The translations under genes were made by a program, and so were the position numbers. Positions 43,306-52,107 of a DNA stretch of 64,000 nucleotides are shown in pieces. The notes under the pieces were generated by a model. It searched no databases. It saw nothing but the letters and a program-made list of their open reading frames with translations, and was not told the DNA's origin. The stretch is from Haladaptatus pallidirubidus (lineage in GTDB: Archaea > Halobacteriota > Halobacteria > Halobacteriales > Haladaptataceae), in NCBI RefSeq assembly GCF_020700235.1, contig NZ_CP085301.1:2604001-2668000 (forward strand), written 5' to 3'. The first letter of the stretch is position 1, and every line of letters starts with the position of its first letter.

Positions 43306-45258
43306 TCAATCGCCCGTGTCGGTGCGGGCGGTTCTGTGGGCGGCGCGCTTGATGAACTCTTCCGGAAGTTCGTCTATTTCTCCGGCCTGAACGCCCCAGA
43401 GGTGCGCGTAGAGTCCGTCTTTTTGCAGGAGTTCCTCGTGCGGACCGCGCTCCACGATTTTGCCGCCTTCGAGAACGACGATTTTCTCGGCGTCCTTGAT
43501 GGTCGAGAGGCGGTGTGCGATGGCGAACGTGGTGCGGTTTTCTGTGAGTTTGTCCAGACTGCGCTGGATAAGCATCTCCGTCTCGGTATCCACGTCGCTG
43601 GTCGCCTCGTCCAAAATGAGAATTTCCGGATCTTTCAGGATTGCGCGGGCAATCGAAACCCGCTGGCGCTGGCCGCCCGAAAGCTTGACGCCGCGTTCGC
43701 CGACCTTGGTGTCGTAGCCCTCCGGTAGATTGGTGATAAACTCGTGCGCTTCCGCGGCTTTCGCGGCTTCCTCGATATCCTCGTCGTTCGCGTCAAAGGT
43801 GCCGTATTCGATGTTCTCCTTTACCGTTCCATAGAACAGGAAGGTGTTCTGGCTGACGTAGCCGATGTTCTGGCGGATGCTCGGAAGGCTCACATCGCGG
43901 ATGTCCGTGCCGTCGATTCGAATCGCACCCTCGTTCACGTCGTACATTCGAAGGAGGAGTTTCAGGACGGTGGATTTCCCGGCTCCAGTCGGCCCGACCA
44001 GGGCGAGGGTATCACCGCCTTCGACGGTGAACGAAATATCTTCCACAATGGTTTCGCTCTCGTCGTAGCCGAACGTCACGTCGTCGTAGACGACTTCACC
44101 CTCCTCGACCACGAGATGTTCCGCGTCTGGATCCTCCCGGATGCGACTCGGTTCGTCCATCAGGCCGAAGATGCGGGCGCTGGACGCGTACGCGCGTTGG
44201 TACATATTGATGATGGAACCGAATTGCGCCATCGGCCAGATAAATCGCTGGGTGAGGAGCATGAACGTGACGAACTCACCAGCTTCGAGGTTGCCCGTGA
44301 AGAACCACGGCCCTTCGCCGTTGAACACCCACAGGCCGCCGACGATGAACGTCAGCGCGAAGCCGAGCCCGGAGAGAATCTGGAGCGCTGGGAAGAACTT
44401 GATTCGCGTAACGATAGCGTCCCAGTTCGCGCCGAAGTATTCGTGTGAGACGTCGTCCACGCGGTCGGATTCGAACGACTCCGTGTTGCTCGTTTTGATG
44501 ACCTGAATGCCGCCGAGGTTGTTCTCCAACCGGGAGTTCACCTTCCCGACGGAAGAGCGCACGTCGGCATATTTCGGTTGGATGATTTGGATGAACTTGT
44601 ACGTGAACAGCGCGATGAGCGGCACCGGCACCAGTGCGACGAGGGCGAGTTGCCAGTTGATGGTGAGTAAGACGGCCGCGATGGCGACGACCATCACGCC
44701 CAGACGGAACGCGGAATTCATCCCGTCGTTCAAAAATCGCTCCAAGCGGTTCACGTCGTTCGAGAGGATGGACATCATCTCCCCGGTCTGTTTGTCCGAG
44801 AAGAACTCCATGTCCAATCTCTGCATCTTGTCGTAGGTGTCGGTACGAACCGAGTGCTGGATGTTCTGGGCGAACGAGTTCCACCCCCAATTTCGACTCC
44901 AGTGAAAGGCCGCACCCAATCCGAACGCGAATCCGATGACGACGACGGAGAACCAAAATTGGTCGCTTTGGGAGGCGGGGACGAATCCGGACGCCAGGCT
45001 CGTGGAGACGAGAGGGAGTTGGCCACTGAGAGCCTCAGTATACGGAATCGTATTATCGGCGAAGAACGCGTCGATAGCGACGCCGAGAATTATCGGCGGC
45101 AGGAGATTGAGAATACGAGCAAAGATACTGGAGACGACGCCGACGACGAAGGCGAACCGATTTTCCCCCCCGTATTCGAAGAACAGACGCCGCATCGGAT
45201 TGTCGGCGTTTTCCCGTTGTTCTTCGAACGGGTCGTCTTCGTCCGTGTGTATGCTCAT
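43306..45258 (-). CDS. ABC transporter ATP-binding protein/permease, exporter type
   Basis: The 650-residue half-transporter has an N-terminal membrane domain of six helices (residues 30-345) and a C-terminal ATPase: Walker A ALVGPTGAGKSTVLKLLLRM at about residue 430, Q loop, signature LSGGQRQRVSIARAIL, Walker B LILDEATSDVDTETE, and the switch His in FAIAHRLST. It is an MsbA/LmrA-like exporter that works as a homodimer; the substrate is unknown. It stands alone. Confidence 0.95.
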   Translation of the reverse strand: MSIHTDEDDPFEEQRENADNPMRRLFFEYGGENRFAFVVGVVSSIFARILNLLPPIILGVAIDAFFADNTIPYTEALSGQLPLVSTSLASGFVPASQSDQFWFSVVVIGFAFGLGAAFHWSRNWGWNSFAQNIQHSVRTDTYDKMQRLDMEFFSDKQTGEMMSILSNDVNRLERFLNDGMNSAFRLGVMVVAIAAVLLTINWQLALVALVPVPLIALFTYKFIQIIQPKYADVRSSVGKVNSRLENNLGGIQVIKTSNTESFESDRVDDVSHEYFGANWDAIVTRIKFFPALQILSGLGFALTFIVGGLWVFNGEGPWFFTGNLEAGEFVTFMLLTQRFIWPMAQFGSIINMYQRAYASSARIFGLMDEPSRIREDPDAEHLVVEEGEVVYDDVTFGYDESETIVEDISFTVEGGDTLALVGPTGAGKSTVLKLLLRMYDVNEGAIRIDGTDIRDVSLPSIRQNIGYVSQNTFLFYGTVKENIEYGTFDANDEDIEEAAKAAEAHEFITNLPEGYDTKVGERGVKLSGGQRQRVSIARAILKDPEILILDEATSDVDTETEMLIQRSLDKLTENRTTFAIAHRLSTIKDAEKIVVLEGGKIVERGPHEELLQKDGLYAHLWGVQAGEIDELPEEFIKRAAHRTARTDTGD

Positions 45259-45391
45259 TATTCTCTCTCAAGGGACACTGGATTGATAAGAGTTTCCTAC
45301 GAACCGAAACACCCTTCTGAAGAAGGACGGAAATCCGGTTTTCAACTGTGCAATTGCCGAGTGAATAAATGTTCTGGGCTGTTTCACTTCG

Positions 45392-45661
45392 TCAGAGGTC
45401 ACGGGCTTCGACTTCGGGGTCGATTCCGACGGCATCCAAATCTTGTCGAACTCGTTCGCGGAGGGGTTGTGGAACCGTTCCCCTTCCGACCGGTACCGCC
45501 ACGTCGCCGTCGCCTTTCACTTTCCAGTAGAGCACGCAGTGGCTCGGTTCGTAGTATTCGATGCTGTAGTAGTCGTCCGCGCCGCGGTAGTGAACGCGGG
45601 CGGCGAACTCATCAACCTTCCAGCCGTCTTGCTCGCCGAGCGCGGAGAGCGAGTCGTCCAT
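45392..45661 (-). CDS. Small conserved haloarchaeal protein (89 aa)
   Basis: The 89-residue protein reads MDDSLSALGEQDGWKVDEFAARVHYRGADDYYSIEYYEPSHCVLYWKVKG, then a basic/hydrophobic end (GRGTVPQPLRERVRQDLDAVG). The mix of strand-like and helical segments and the length suggest a compact alpha/beta domain. I recall such proteins as widely conserved in haloarchaea but with no assigned function. It is divergent from tRNA-Val, 86 bases away. Confidence 0.75.
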   Translation of the reverse strand: MDDSLSALGEQDGWKVDEFAARVHYRGADDYYSIEYYEPSHCVLYWKVKGDGDVAVPVGRGTVPQPLRERVRQDLDAVGIDPEVEARDL

Positions 45662-45746
45662 ACCTGCGATTTGCTACCGGGTGTGGTAGTCGTTACGGAA
45701 ACCAGAAAGTAACAGTTATTCCCCCGGAGCGATTTTTCCCGGATAC

Positions 45747-45820
45747 GGGTTCGTGGTCTAGTTGGTTATGACGCGGCCTTTACAAGGCCGAGGTCGGTGG
45801 TTCGAATCCGCCCGAACCCA
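45747..45820 (+). tRNA. tRNA-Val (TAC)
   Basis: Acceptor GGGTTCG/CGAACCC, anticodon stem CGGCC/GGCCG with loop TTTACAA (anticodon TAC), T arm CGGTGG-TTCGAAT-CCGCCC type, discriminator A. It is followed by a short hairpin GTGAC-GAGCGAAGCGA-GTCAC (45842-45862) but no copy of its 3' end. Confidence 0.95.
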
Positions 45821-45880
45821 TGAAATTTTACGCGATGCACTGTGACGAGCGAAGCGAGTCACCTGCTGATCCGCCCAAAT

Positions 45881-46924
45881 TCACTCCGTCGTAGCCTTGA
45901 AGAACTCCTGATACCCCACGGACGCGAGCAGGGCGAGGAACGGAAGCGGATAGAGCCAGTACGCACGATATGCGCGCACGACCAGCGGTGCCATCATAGA
46001 GAGCGCAAGGAGCGCGCTCGTCAGCACGGGGGCGTTCGTTGAGAGCGTCGGTCGTCGTGTGTCCCTATCTGAGAGCGCCAACTGGACGACAATCGTCGCG
46101 GGGACGATGAGGATGAGGTGTTTGAGGGCTTCGTGGTAGAGTGCGCTCATCCATCGGTTCGTGTCGCCGATGAGTGACGGGACGACCGGATTCGTCGTGT
46201 ACTTCTCCGCCGCCCCGAACGACCAGTAAACCGCACCATGGAACGAGGCCTGCCCCCACACCGCGTACACGAACGCGAACGTGACGGCGACGACACCGAT
46301 TCCGGCGAAACTGAACGACGCCAGCCATCGGATGCCCGAATCACGGTCGAGTTCGCGGAGGCGGTCGTATGCGAGTGCCGGTATGGCGAACACCGCGTGT
46401 TGGGAAAAGAGTCCCGCTACCGCGATGCTCGCGCCGCGCGCTATCGGGTCGTTAACCGAGAGCGAGAGGAGAATGGCCGCGATTGCGAACGAGCGAACGT
46501 TCACCACGGTTCCACCGGCGGCGGGGACGCTCGTCAGGAACAACAGTCCCGCCACTAAACCGACGCGAGAGGCATCGCGTTGTGCGCAAATCCGCCAGAG
46601 GAGGATTGCGATGGCCGCGTTTGCGAATCCGACCAAGACGAAAAACACGAGCAGATACTGACCGGTCGCGGCAACGGCGACATTGAGCAGTTCGAACAGC
46701 GGTGGCTTGTTGTCTACCGCCGGTCGGACGTAGATCGGTTTTCCGGCGAGTACCGCTTCAGCCAGTGGACGCCAGCAACACCGCACGTCAACGTGTGGCT
46801 GTTGTGCGCCGGAGTGTATCCGCATGTATCGATTCATCGTTTCGAAAATTCCAAGGAGGGGGAATGCCGGAACGATGAACGTGGAGGATTCGAGCGTCTC
46901 TCGTTTCGAGGAAAGTACGTGCAT
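45881..46924 (-). CDS. Polytopic membrane glycosyltransferase-like protein
   Basis: The 347-residue membrane protein has about eight hydrophobic segments. The segment AVLAGKPIYVRPAVDNKPPLFELLNVAVAATGQYLLVFFVLVG fits mannosyltransferase-like (GT-C, dolichol-phosphate-sugar-using) proteins of haloarchaea, with a loop of DNKPP bearing an Asp. The start is uncertain: ATG 46924, or ATG 46837 giving MNRYMRIHSGAQQPH. A role in glycan building on the outer face is inferred. It is adjacent to tRNA-Val. Confidence 0.6.
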   Translation of the reverse strand: MHVLSSKRETLESSTFIVPAFPLLGIFETMNRYMRIHSGAQQPHVDVRCCWRPLAEAVLAGKPIYVRPAVDNKPPLFELLNVAVAATGQYLLVFFVLVGFANAAIAILLWRICAQRDASRVGLVAGLLFLTSVPAAGGTVVNVRSFAIAAILLSLSVNDPIARGASIAVAGLFSQHAVFAIPALAYDRLRELDRDSGIRWLASFSFAGIGVVAVTFAFVYAVWGQASFHGAVYWSFGAAEKYTTNPVVPSLIGDTNRWMSALYHEALKHLILIVPATIVVQLALSDRDTRRPTLSTNAPVLTSALLALSMMAPLVVRAYRAYWLYPLPFLALLASVGYQEFFKATTE

Positions 46925-47183
46925 TGGAGTGAGAACAGCATCTGCCAGTTCGAGCTATCCGTACTGGATGTGCCGATGACTGTACTGCCGTCTGTACGTT
47001 CGAATCAATTGATTGGTTAAGTACTTTCTCTTATAAATTGTATAACCAATCGAGCAAAATACGAAAACGACATCTCATTTGGGAATTCTACTTGACTGAG
47101 TCAAAACTGTCTCGGGGTGTCCGGCGCTCTCTCCGCATCCCCTAACTAATCGCCGCTGCATCTAATCGGGGTCCCAAAAGCGT

Positions 47184-47321
47184 CTATACTTCCCACGAGA
47201 GTTCGATACCGGCGTCGGACCAAATCCACGCCTCTTCGTTTTCAGGGTTGTAGAACTCGACACCGCCGTCGATTTCGCGTTCCAAACAATCGCCCCATTC
47301 TTCGGTGTTTTCTTGCACCAT
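47184..47321 (-). CDS. Small DUF7331-like protein (45 aa)
   Basis: The 45-residue gene (MVQENTEEWGDCLEREIDGG, ending WIWSDAGIELSWEV) matches my memory of haloarchaeal DUF7331-type proteins, which have a GGVxxYxxxNxxAWIxSD pattern. It is acidic and probably has no cysteine-based site (one Cys). No operon partner is obvious. The 260 bases upstream (46925-47183 side) and the 120 bases toward 47442 hold nothing else that I can support. Confidence 0.6.
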   Translation of the reverse strand: MVQENTEEWGDCLEREIDGGVEFYNPENEEAWIWSDAGIELSWEV

Positions 47322-47441
47322 CGGGTATATCGGGAGTGCAGAACCGTGAAGATATAAGCTTTCCCCCGGTCGCGGTATTCACCGCTTACCGGTCAATTGA
47401 TAGACGTTCGAGAAAGGAAAGGTATCGTGGTATTCCGCCGA

Positions 47442-48398
47442 CTACTCCGCTGATTTTTCCCGCGCTGGTGCGGGCGGCTGGAGTTCGATTCCGACGTCGT
47501 CAGGCGTGAGAACGCTCGGAAGGTCGCCCTCCCTATCGCCGGTAATGTCGCCGAGAATTTCCTTTAGGTAGGCGTTGAACAGTTCGGGATGCTCGCTCAT
47601 CGGGAAGTGACCTATTTGGGCCATCTCGACTGCAACCGCACCGTCACCGATGCCCTCCGCCGTCTCCCTGCCATCCTCAGGCGTCGTGAGGTAATCGTAC
47701 TCGCCGTTGACGATGTACAGCGGACATTCGTCGGCCTTCACCTGGTCGAGTTTGTCCCGGTAGTCGTGGTCGACCGAGTAGTAGTACAGGTCGCCTTTGA
47801 ACACGCCCGTTGCCCCTTGTTCGTAGAGGTACATCGTCTCCCGACGGGTTTCTTCCGGACTCTGCGGTGCCATCAGCCCCCAGCAGGAGTAAGCGTTCAC
47901 CTCGGTCGTGTTGATGTGCGGGTGGTCTAACCAGTCGATGTAGAATCCCGGACTGTGGGCACCGCACTCCAATCCGATGAGGGCTTGGAACCGGTCGGGA
48001 TACCAGTCGGCCAGTTCCAGCGTGATGTTGCCACCCATCGACGACCCCATGTAAATCGGGTCTTCGAGCTCGAGCGCGTCGGCGAGGGCGACCAGCGTTT
48101 CCGTGAACTGCTTGCCGGTCATCTTGTAATCTTCCTCCCACCACGATTGGCTCGTCGGTGGAACCGACTTCCCGTGGTACGGTAAGTCGTGCGCGATGAT
48201 GCGATACTCATCGGTTATCTCCTCGTCGGTGAGGAGGTGTCGCCACTCCTGACAGTTGTTGCCCGCGGTGTGCTGGCAGAGAATCGGCGTCCCGTCCTCC
48301 GGGCCGTTCTCCTCGAAGTAGATTCGGTGGTCTACCCCGCCGATTTCGACGTGGACGTACTTGCCCGTAATCGGTTCGATAGTTCCTGACTCGGCCAT
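47442..48398 (-). CDS. Alpha/beta hydrolase
   Basis: The 318-residue hydrolase has HTAGNNCQEW (oxyanion region) near residue 42, the nucleophile elbow GSSMGGN near residue 115, the catalytic Asp in NGEYDYLTTPEDG, and the His in GHFPMSEHPE. The core is that of esterases or C-C hydrolases; the substrate is unknown. The SCP2-like gene upstream ends a single base before the start of this gene, so the two are co-transcribed and may act on the same lipid or steroid-like substrate, which is inference. Confidence 0.88.
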   Translation of the reverse strand: MAESGTIEPITGKYVHVEIGGVDHRIYFEENGPEDGTPILCQHTAGNNCQEWRHLLTDEEITDEYRIIAHDLPYHGKSVPPTSQSWWEEDYKMTGKQFTETLVALADALELEDPIYMGSSMGGNITLELADWYPDRFQALIGLECGAHSPGFYIDWLDHPHINTTEVNAYSCWGLMAPQSPEETRRETMYLYEQGATGVFKGDLYYYSVDHDYRDKLDQVKADECPLYIVNGEYDYLTTPEDGRETAEGIGDGAVAVEMAQIGHFPMSEHPELFNAYLKEILGDITGDREGDLPSVLTPDDVGIELQPPAPAREKSAE

Positions 48399-48399
48399 G

Positions 48400-48828
48400 T
48401 TAGCTCCCTCCGTTGTTGTTAGCCACGCGCATCAAATCGAGCGCGCGCTGGAACGGTCGCAGGTTCTGGAAGATTTTCTTGTTGTCTCCCCGCATCATCA
48501 GATGGCCGTCCTCGTTTCTGACCGCGCTCCGATAGTGCGAGGCGACGATTTCGTGGTTGAACGCCGGTGGCGTCTCCTGTATGAACTCCTCCCACGCTTC
48601 GCGGTCACCTTCCACGCCGAACGACCAGCGGTTGTTCAGCGCCGGGTTCGGCAGTATTTCACGAACCGTCCCCTCTTGCATCTTGATGAGGAATCGCTCG
48701 TCGCCGATTTCGACGTAGAAGTTGTCGCTGAATTTGTCGTGACCCCGGACTTGCATTTCCGGGTCGCTGTTCACTGTCTCCTTGTAGTTTTCCCACCATT
48801 CGTGGCTGGCAAACTCTGTATCGGTCAT
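48400..48828 (-). CDS. SCP2-like sterol-carrier-type protein
   Basis: The 142-residue protein begins MTDTEFASHEWWENYKETVN and has HDKFSDNFYVEIGDERFLIKMQEGTVREI, suggesting a sterol-carrier SCP2-like domain that binds a hydrophobic ligand. The stop is directly before the alpha/beta hydrolase start. The ATG 48828 is preferred over an upstream ATG that would add a hydrophobic segment (LLMLFFITVAVVSAFWG), possibly a signal anchor; this cannot be excluded. Confidence 0.6.
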   Translation of the reverse strand: MTDTEFASHEWWENYKETVNSDPEMQVRGHDKFSDNFYVEIGDERFLIKMQEGTVREILPNPALNNRWSFGVEGDREAWEEFIQETPPAFNHEIVASHYRSAVRNEDGHLMMRGDNKKIFQNLRPFQRALDLMRVANNNGGS

Positions 48829-48918
48829 TGCTCCCCAAAACGCGGAGACAACAGCGACCGTGATAAAAAATAGCATAAGTAATCCGTTGCGTCCCGGTCG
48901 GAACAAGAACGGCGGAAA

Positions 48919-49029
48919 CTACTCGTCGCCGACCAGCGACGCTCCGCAGTCGGGGCACTCTTCGTCCACCGTCGTCACCTGCGCATCGCACGCGGGACAG
49001 AACTCTAAATAGCAAGCGCGCTCTCCCAT
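48919..49029 (-). CDS. Tiny zinc-ribbon protein (36 aa)
   Basis: The 36-residue protein is mostly one zinc ribbon: MGERACYLEFCPACDAQVTT then ECPDCGASLVGDE, with CxxC pairs at residues 11-14 and 25-28. Such short zinc proteins are common in haloarchaea; no function is known. It lies just upstream of the SCP2-like gene on the same strand and may be co-transcribed. Confidence 0.7.
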   Translation of the reverse strand: MGERACYLEFCPACDAQVTTVDEECPDCGASLVGDE

Positions 49030-49164
49030 GGGTGTTATTGGCACGATGAGGAATAAATGGCTTTCGACCGCATTCTGGGACGTTGTCGGTATGGTTTCGC
49101 GTTCCGATCGCCCTCCGGCGCATTTCGAAATCCTTTTTTGTCCCATCCGCCTCCGTCCAAACGC

Positions 49165-49238
49165 GCCGCCTTAGCTCAGACTGGGAGAGCACTCGACTGA
49201 AGATCGAGCTGTCCCCGGTTCAAATCCGGGAGGCGGCA
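49165..49238 (+). tRNA. tRNA-Phe (GAA)
   Basis: Acceptor GCCGCCT/AGGCGGC, anticodon stem CTCGA/TCGAG with loop CTGAAGA (anticodon GAA), T arm CCCGG-TTCAAAT-CCGGG, discriminator A. A partial copy of its 3' end lies 116 bases downstream (see repeat entry). Confidence 0.97.
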
Positions 49239-49239
49239 C

Positions 49240-49270
49240 TTGCTCCGCTCACGAAGTAGTCGCGGAGCAA
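49240..49270. repeat. 9-bp perfect hairpin after tRNA-Phe
   Basis: TTGCTCCGC (49240-49248) pairs with GCGGAGCAA (49262-49270). It begins two bases after the tRNA ends, like the inverted repeat at tRNA-Met. Confidence 0.85.
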
Positions 49271-49293
49271 TTGGAATCCGAGCGGATTTTAAT

Positions 49294-49354
49294 TAGACCG
49301 AGATTCTGCGCGGAGCGCAGGTTCTCGGGCGTTGTTCAAATTCGGGAGGCGGCA
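49294..49354 (+). repeat. Half-tRNA-like copy of the tRNA-Phe 3' end
   Basis: GTTCAAATTCGGGAGGCGGC at 49334-49353, continuing A, matches tRNA-Phe 49218-49238 at 20 of 21 positions. Before it come TAGACCG (49294-49300) and a strong hairpin (49298-49328, 13 pairs around GGA). The unit has the same order as the one after tRNA-Met. Confidence 0.75.
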
Positions 49355-49620
49355 TTTTTGTGACTCTGACCTGCGGGCGAACGCGAGTCACGGCAGAATC
49401 ATGAATATAACTGTGGTTTGAGAAATCGATTTTTCGCACGCTTCCATACCGATCACCCGAATCATCAAATAAAATCAATAGCTGATTGCGAAAACGAAGC
49501 AACTCCGTGCGAAATCCCCCGACAGAAATGAGCGAATCGATCGAAGCTCGCCGAAACCCCACCCTCGTTTACCGCATATGAAACAAACTTTACTTTCGAT
49601 TCGAAATACCACACACAGCC

Positions 49621-51066
49621 GTGCCCCGTTTCCCGAACCCCGTCCGGTTAACCATCCTTGCAATCGGCCTCGCCCTCGCCCGCCTCGGTCTCGCCAATCC
49701 CAAACGCGTTCGCAGGACGACGGACTTGGCGTGGCCGCGTATCGTTACGGGGCTCGCCCGTATGTCGAAAAACGCCGTGGACGTGGCGTTCGTTGGGATT
49801 GCGGTCGGCCCGTTGGCGATTGCTGGAGTCGGGTTCGCCGCGCCGTACTGGGGTATCGCGTTTTCGCTCGGCGGTGGATTCGCCGGGGGAACCATCGCGC
49901 TCGTGTCGCAACGCTACGGCGCGGAAGCGTTCGACGAGCTCGGGCAGGCTATTCGGTCGAGCGTCGCGCTTGTTCTCGCGGTGACGCTCCCGGTCGCCTG
50001 CTTCTTCTGGCTGTTCCCGACGGAACTCATCTCGTTGATGACTAACAACGAAACGACGGTCGAAATGGGGGCAACCTACCTGCAAATTCTCGCCATTGGA
50101 GTGCCGTTTGCGGGACTCAACCTCATCGGGAGTCGCATCTACATCGGTATGGACGATTCGTGGACGCCGATGCTGGTTCGTTCGGGCGGTGCAATTTCGA
50201 ACATCGTGTTGAGCGGTCTGCTCGTCTTTTCCCTTGAGTGGGGCGTCGCCGGTGCGGCGTGGGGTACCGTGCTGGCGAACGTCGTCGTCACCGCAACGTT
50301 CGCGCTCGGACTGGTCGCCGGCCGACTCCCGATTGCCGGTGAACTGTCGGTACAGGTGAACCCCGCCGCCAAGTACGTTGACGGCGATACGATTCGGCAG
50401 CTGGTTCACATCGGTCTGCCGGTCGTCGGCCGCAACATGGTGTGGACCGTCGCCAAGTTCCCGATGCTGGCCATCGTCGCGCTGTTCGGCCAAAACGTCG
50501 TCGCCGCATACGTCATCAGCCGACGCATCTGGGGCTTGATGAACACGCCCGGGTGGGGATTTGGACTAGCATCGAGTAGTCTCGTCGGACAGGAACTCGG
50601 CGGCGGTGACGAAATCGCCGCGGAGGAGTACGCACGAGATGTGATTCTCTTTGCGGTGGCAACCTACGCCGTTGCGGCGGTCATCGTCTTCGCACTTGCT
50701 GAACCCATCGTCGTTTCGTTCGTCGGAGATTCGACGGACCCATCGGTGCCGTACGCGGTGTCGCTCGTCTACGCGGCCTGTGTCGCGGTCATGGCACAAG
50801 GCGTCAAAGGTGCCGCCGCGGGGCCACTCGACGCGAGCGGCGACACCCGCTGGCCGTTTTACAGCCAGATAATGGGGATGTTTGGCTGTGCAATTCCCAT
50901 CGCCTACCTCGGTGCCACGACATCGCTCGGTCTTATGGGATTGTACCTGTCGTTCGTAGCGGAGACGACGGTGCCAGCGGCCATCAACTACTATCGATTT
51001 TCGACCGGAAAGTGGAAGGCAATCAGCCGAGGATTCCGCCCTGGCGTCTCCGCCTCCGACGATTGA
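49621..51066 (+). CDS. MATE family efflux transporter
   Basis: The 481-residue integral membrane protein has 12 hydrophobic segments in two MATE bundles (AVDVAFVGIAVGPLAIAGVG near residue 45, LIGSRIYIGMDDSWTP near 165, AYVISRRIWGLMNTPGWGFGLASSSLVGQELGGGD in the second half). MATE proteins expel drugs or metabolites using sodium or proton gradients. The first codon is GTG 49621; no earlier ATG fits. It precedes the cold-shock gene pair on the same strand by about 230 bases, with no evidence of co-transcription. Confidence 0.9.
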   Translation: MPRFPNPVRLTILAIGLALARLGLANPKRVRRTTDLAWPRIVTGLARMSKNAVDVAFVGIAVGPLAIAGVGFAAPYWGIAFSLGGGFAGGTIALVSQRYGAEAFDELGQAIRSSVALVLAVTLPVACFFWLFPTELISLMTNNETTVEMGATYLQILAIGVPFAGLNLIGSRIYIGMDDSWTPMLVRSGGAISNIVLSGLLVFSLEWGVAGAAWGTVLANVVVTATFALGLVAGRLPIAGELSVQVNPAAKYVDGDTIRQLVHIGLPVVGRNMVWTVAKFPMLAIVALFGQNVVAAYVISRRIWGLMNTPGWGFGLASSSLVGQELGGGDEIAAEEYARDVILFAVATYAVAAVIVFALAEPIVVSFVGDSTDPSVPYAVSLVYAACVAVMAQGVKGAAAGPLDASGDTRWPFYSQIMGMFGCAIPIAYLGATTSLGLMGLYLSFVAETTVPAAINYYRFSTGKWKAISRGFRPGVSASDD

Positions 51067-51292
51067 ACGGTTTTCTTGGGTTGGTCGGTTCTGCGTACCA
51101 AAATGGAACTGCCGATGGCGGTAGTTCTCACTCTAATTGCCGACCGATTCGATGGTAAACTGCGTTTAAAAATCACATGGTGGCCATATGCTGGGAATAT
51201 TGGATTCTTTCGAAAAATCGTCAACTGAAATCCGAAACGAGCACAACGATTTCCCAAGCCTTATCCGGTACAAGGCATTTTGTTCAGAAGCA

Positions 51293-51487
51293 ATGGCAAA
51301 AGGTAACGTTGATTTCTTCAACGACACAGGCGGCTACGGTTTCATTTCGACTGAGGACGCGGACGACGACGTTTTCTTCCACATGGAAGACGTTGGCGGC
51401 GAGGACCTCGAAGAGGGAACGGAAATCGAATTCGACATCGAACAGGCACCAAAAGGACCACGCGCGACGAACGTCACGCGCCTGTAA
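51293..51487 (+). CDS. cspA: Cold-shock protein CspA, copy 1
   Basis: The 64-residue single cold-shock domain has the RNP1-like GGYGFISTED (residues 13-22) and RNP2-like DVFFHMEDV (26-34), which bind single-stranded nucleic acid. The length is complete. TTATCC lies 32 bases before the ATG, exactly as at the second copy, and both ATGs follow AAGCA. A possible ATG 105 bases upstream encodes non-domain residues and is not used. Confidence 0.93.
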   Translation: MAKGNVDFFNDTGGYGFISTEDADDDVFFHMEDVGGEDLEEGTEIEFDIEQAPKGPRATNVTRL

Positions 51488-51697
51488 TTTTCGGAATACG
51501 TGTCCGCTAACGCGGATAATACAGCGTATCGAAATTTTACTGCCGAATATTTTGCGCTCGAATAGCGGTGTTGCTGCGTCTCGCTTGCGTAGGGTTACTG
51601 TGAAAGTATTCTGCGTGGATAATCCGTGTTGTGAGCCGTCCATGGTATACCCTCTCTCGGAAGTATTATCCGTGGGGAACCAGTTTATCCAAAAGCA

Positions 51698-51892
51698 ATG
51701 GCGAAAGGCAAAGTTGATTTCTTCAACGACACAGGCGGCTACGGTTTCATCTCGACTGAGGACGCGGACGAGGACGTTTTCTTCCACATGGAAGACGTTG
51801 GCGGCGAGGACCTCGAAGAGGGAACGGAAATCGAATTCGACATCGAACAGGCACCAAAAGGACCGCGCGCGACGAACGTCACGCGCCTGTAA
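51698..51892 (+). CDS. cspA: Cold-shock protein CspA, copy 2
   Basis: This second 64-residue protein differs from copy 1 at residues 5 (Asn to Lys) and 25 (Asp to Glu), with only six base changes in 195. The spacer of 210 bases between the copies is not similar to the region upstream of copy 1 apart from the promoter (TTATCC at minus 32, AAGCAATGGC at the start), so the genes look recently duplicated or homogenised by gene conversion. Both should melt structured RNA at low temperature. Confidence 0.93.
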   Translation: MAKGKVDFFNDTGGYGFISTEDADEDVFFHMEDVGGEDLEEGTEIEFDIEQAPKGPRATNVTRL

Positions 51893-52107
51893 ATCGGTTA
51901 CTGCTGCTTAGCGAGTAGTACCACACTTTCTTCGACGAGCAATTGGACGCGGAGCAGTGCGACCGCTACCAGTCTCTGACATACAAATTGCCACACGGGT
52001 TCGGACACCACTCGACACACCGAGGTAACTTATCGAATCGCCACGGTTTTCACCATACAGCACAATACTATTGTCACGAACAGAGGGTACGAATCCCTGG
52101 AATTGCT

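Larger units (their letters stand above)
49239..49620. other. Intergenic region after tRNA-Phe
   Basis: The region holds the hairpin and half-tRNA-like unit above, then about 260 AT-richer bases (49355-49620) with no credible gene; these probably contain the promoter of the MATE gene. Confidence 0.5.

Noticed and set aside
45842..45862. Hairpin after tRNA-Val as a third member of the tRNA-tail family
   Set aside because: It is a simple 5-bp hairpin with no copy of the tRNA 3' end and no TAGACCG unit.
51188..51292. N-terminal extension of the first cold-shock gene from ATG 51188
   Set aside because: The added 35 residues match nothing in cold-shock proteins, the second copy lacks them, and the TTATCC box would lie within them.
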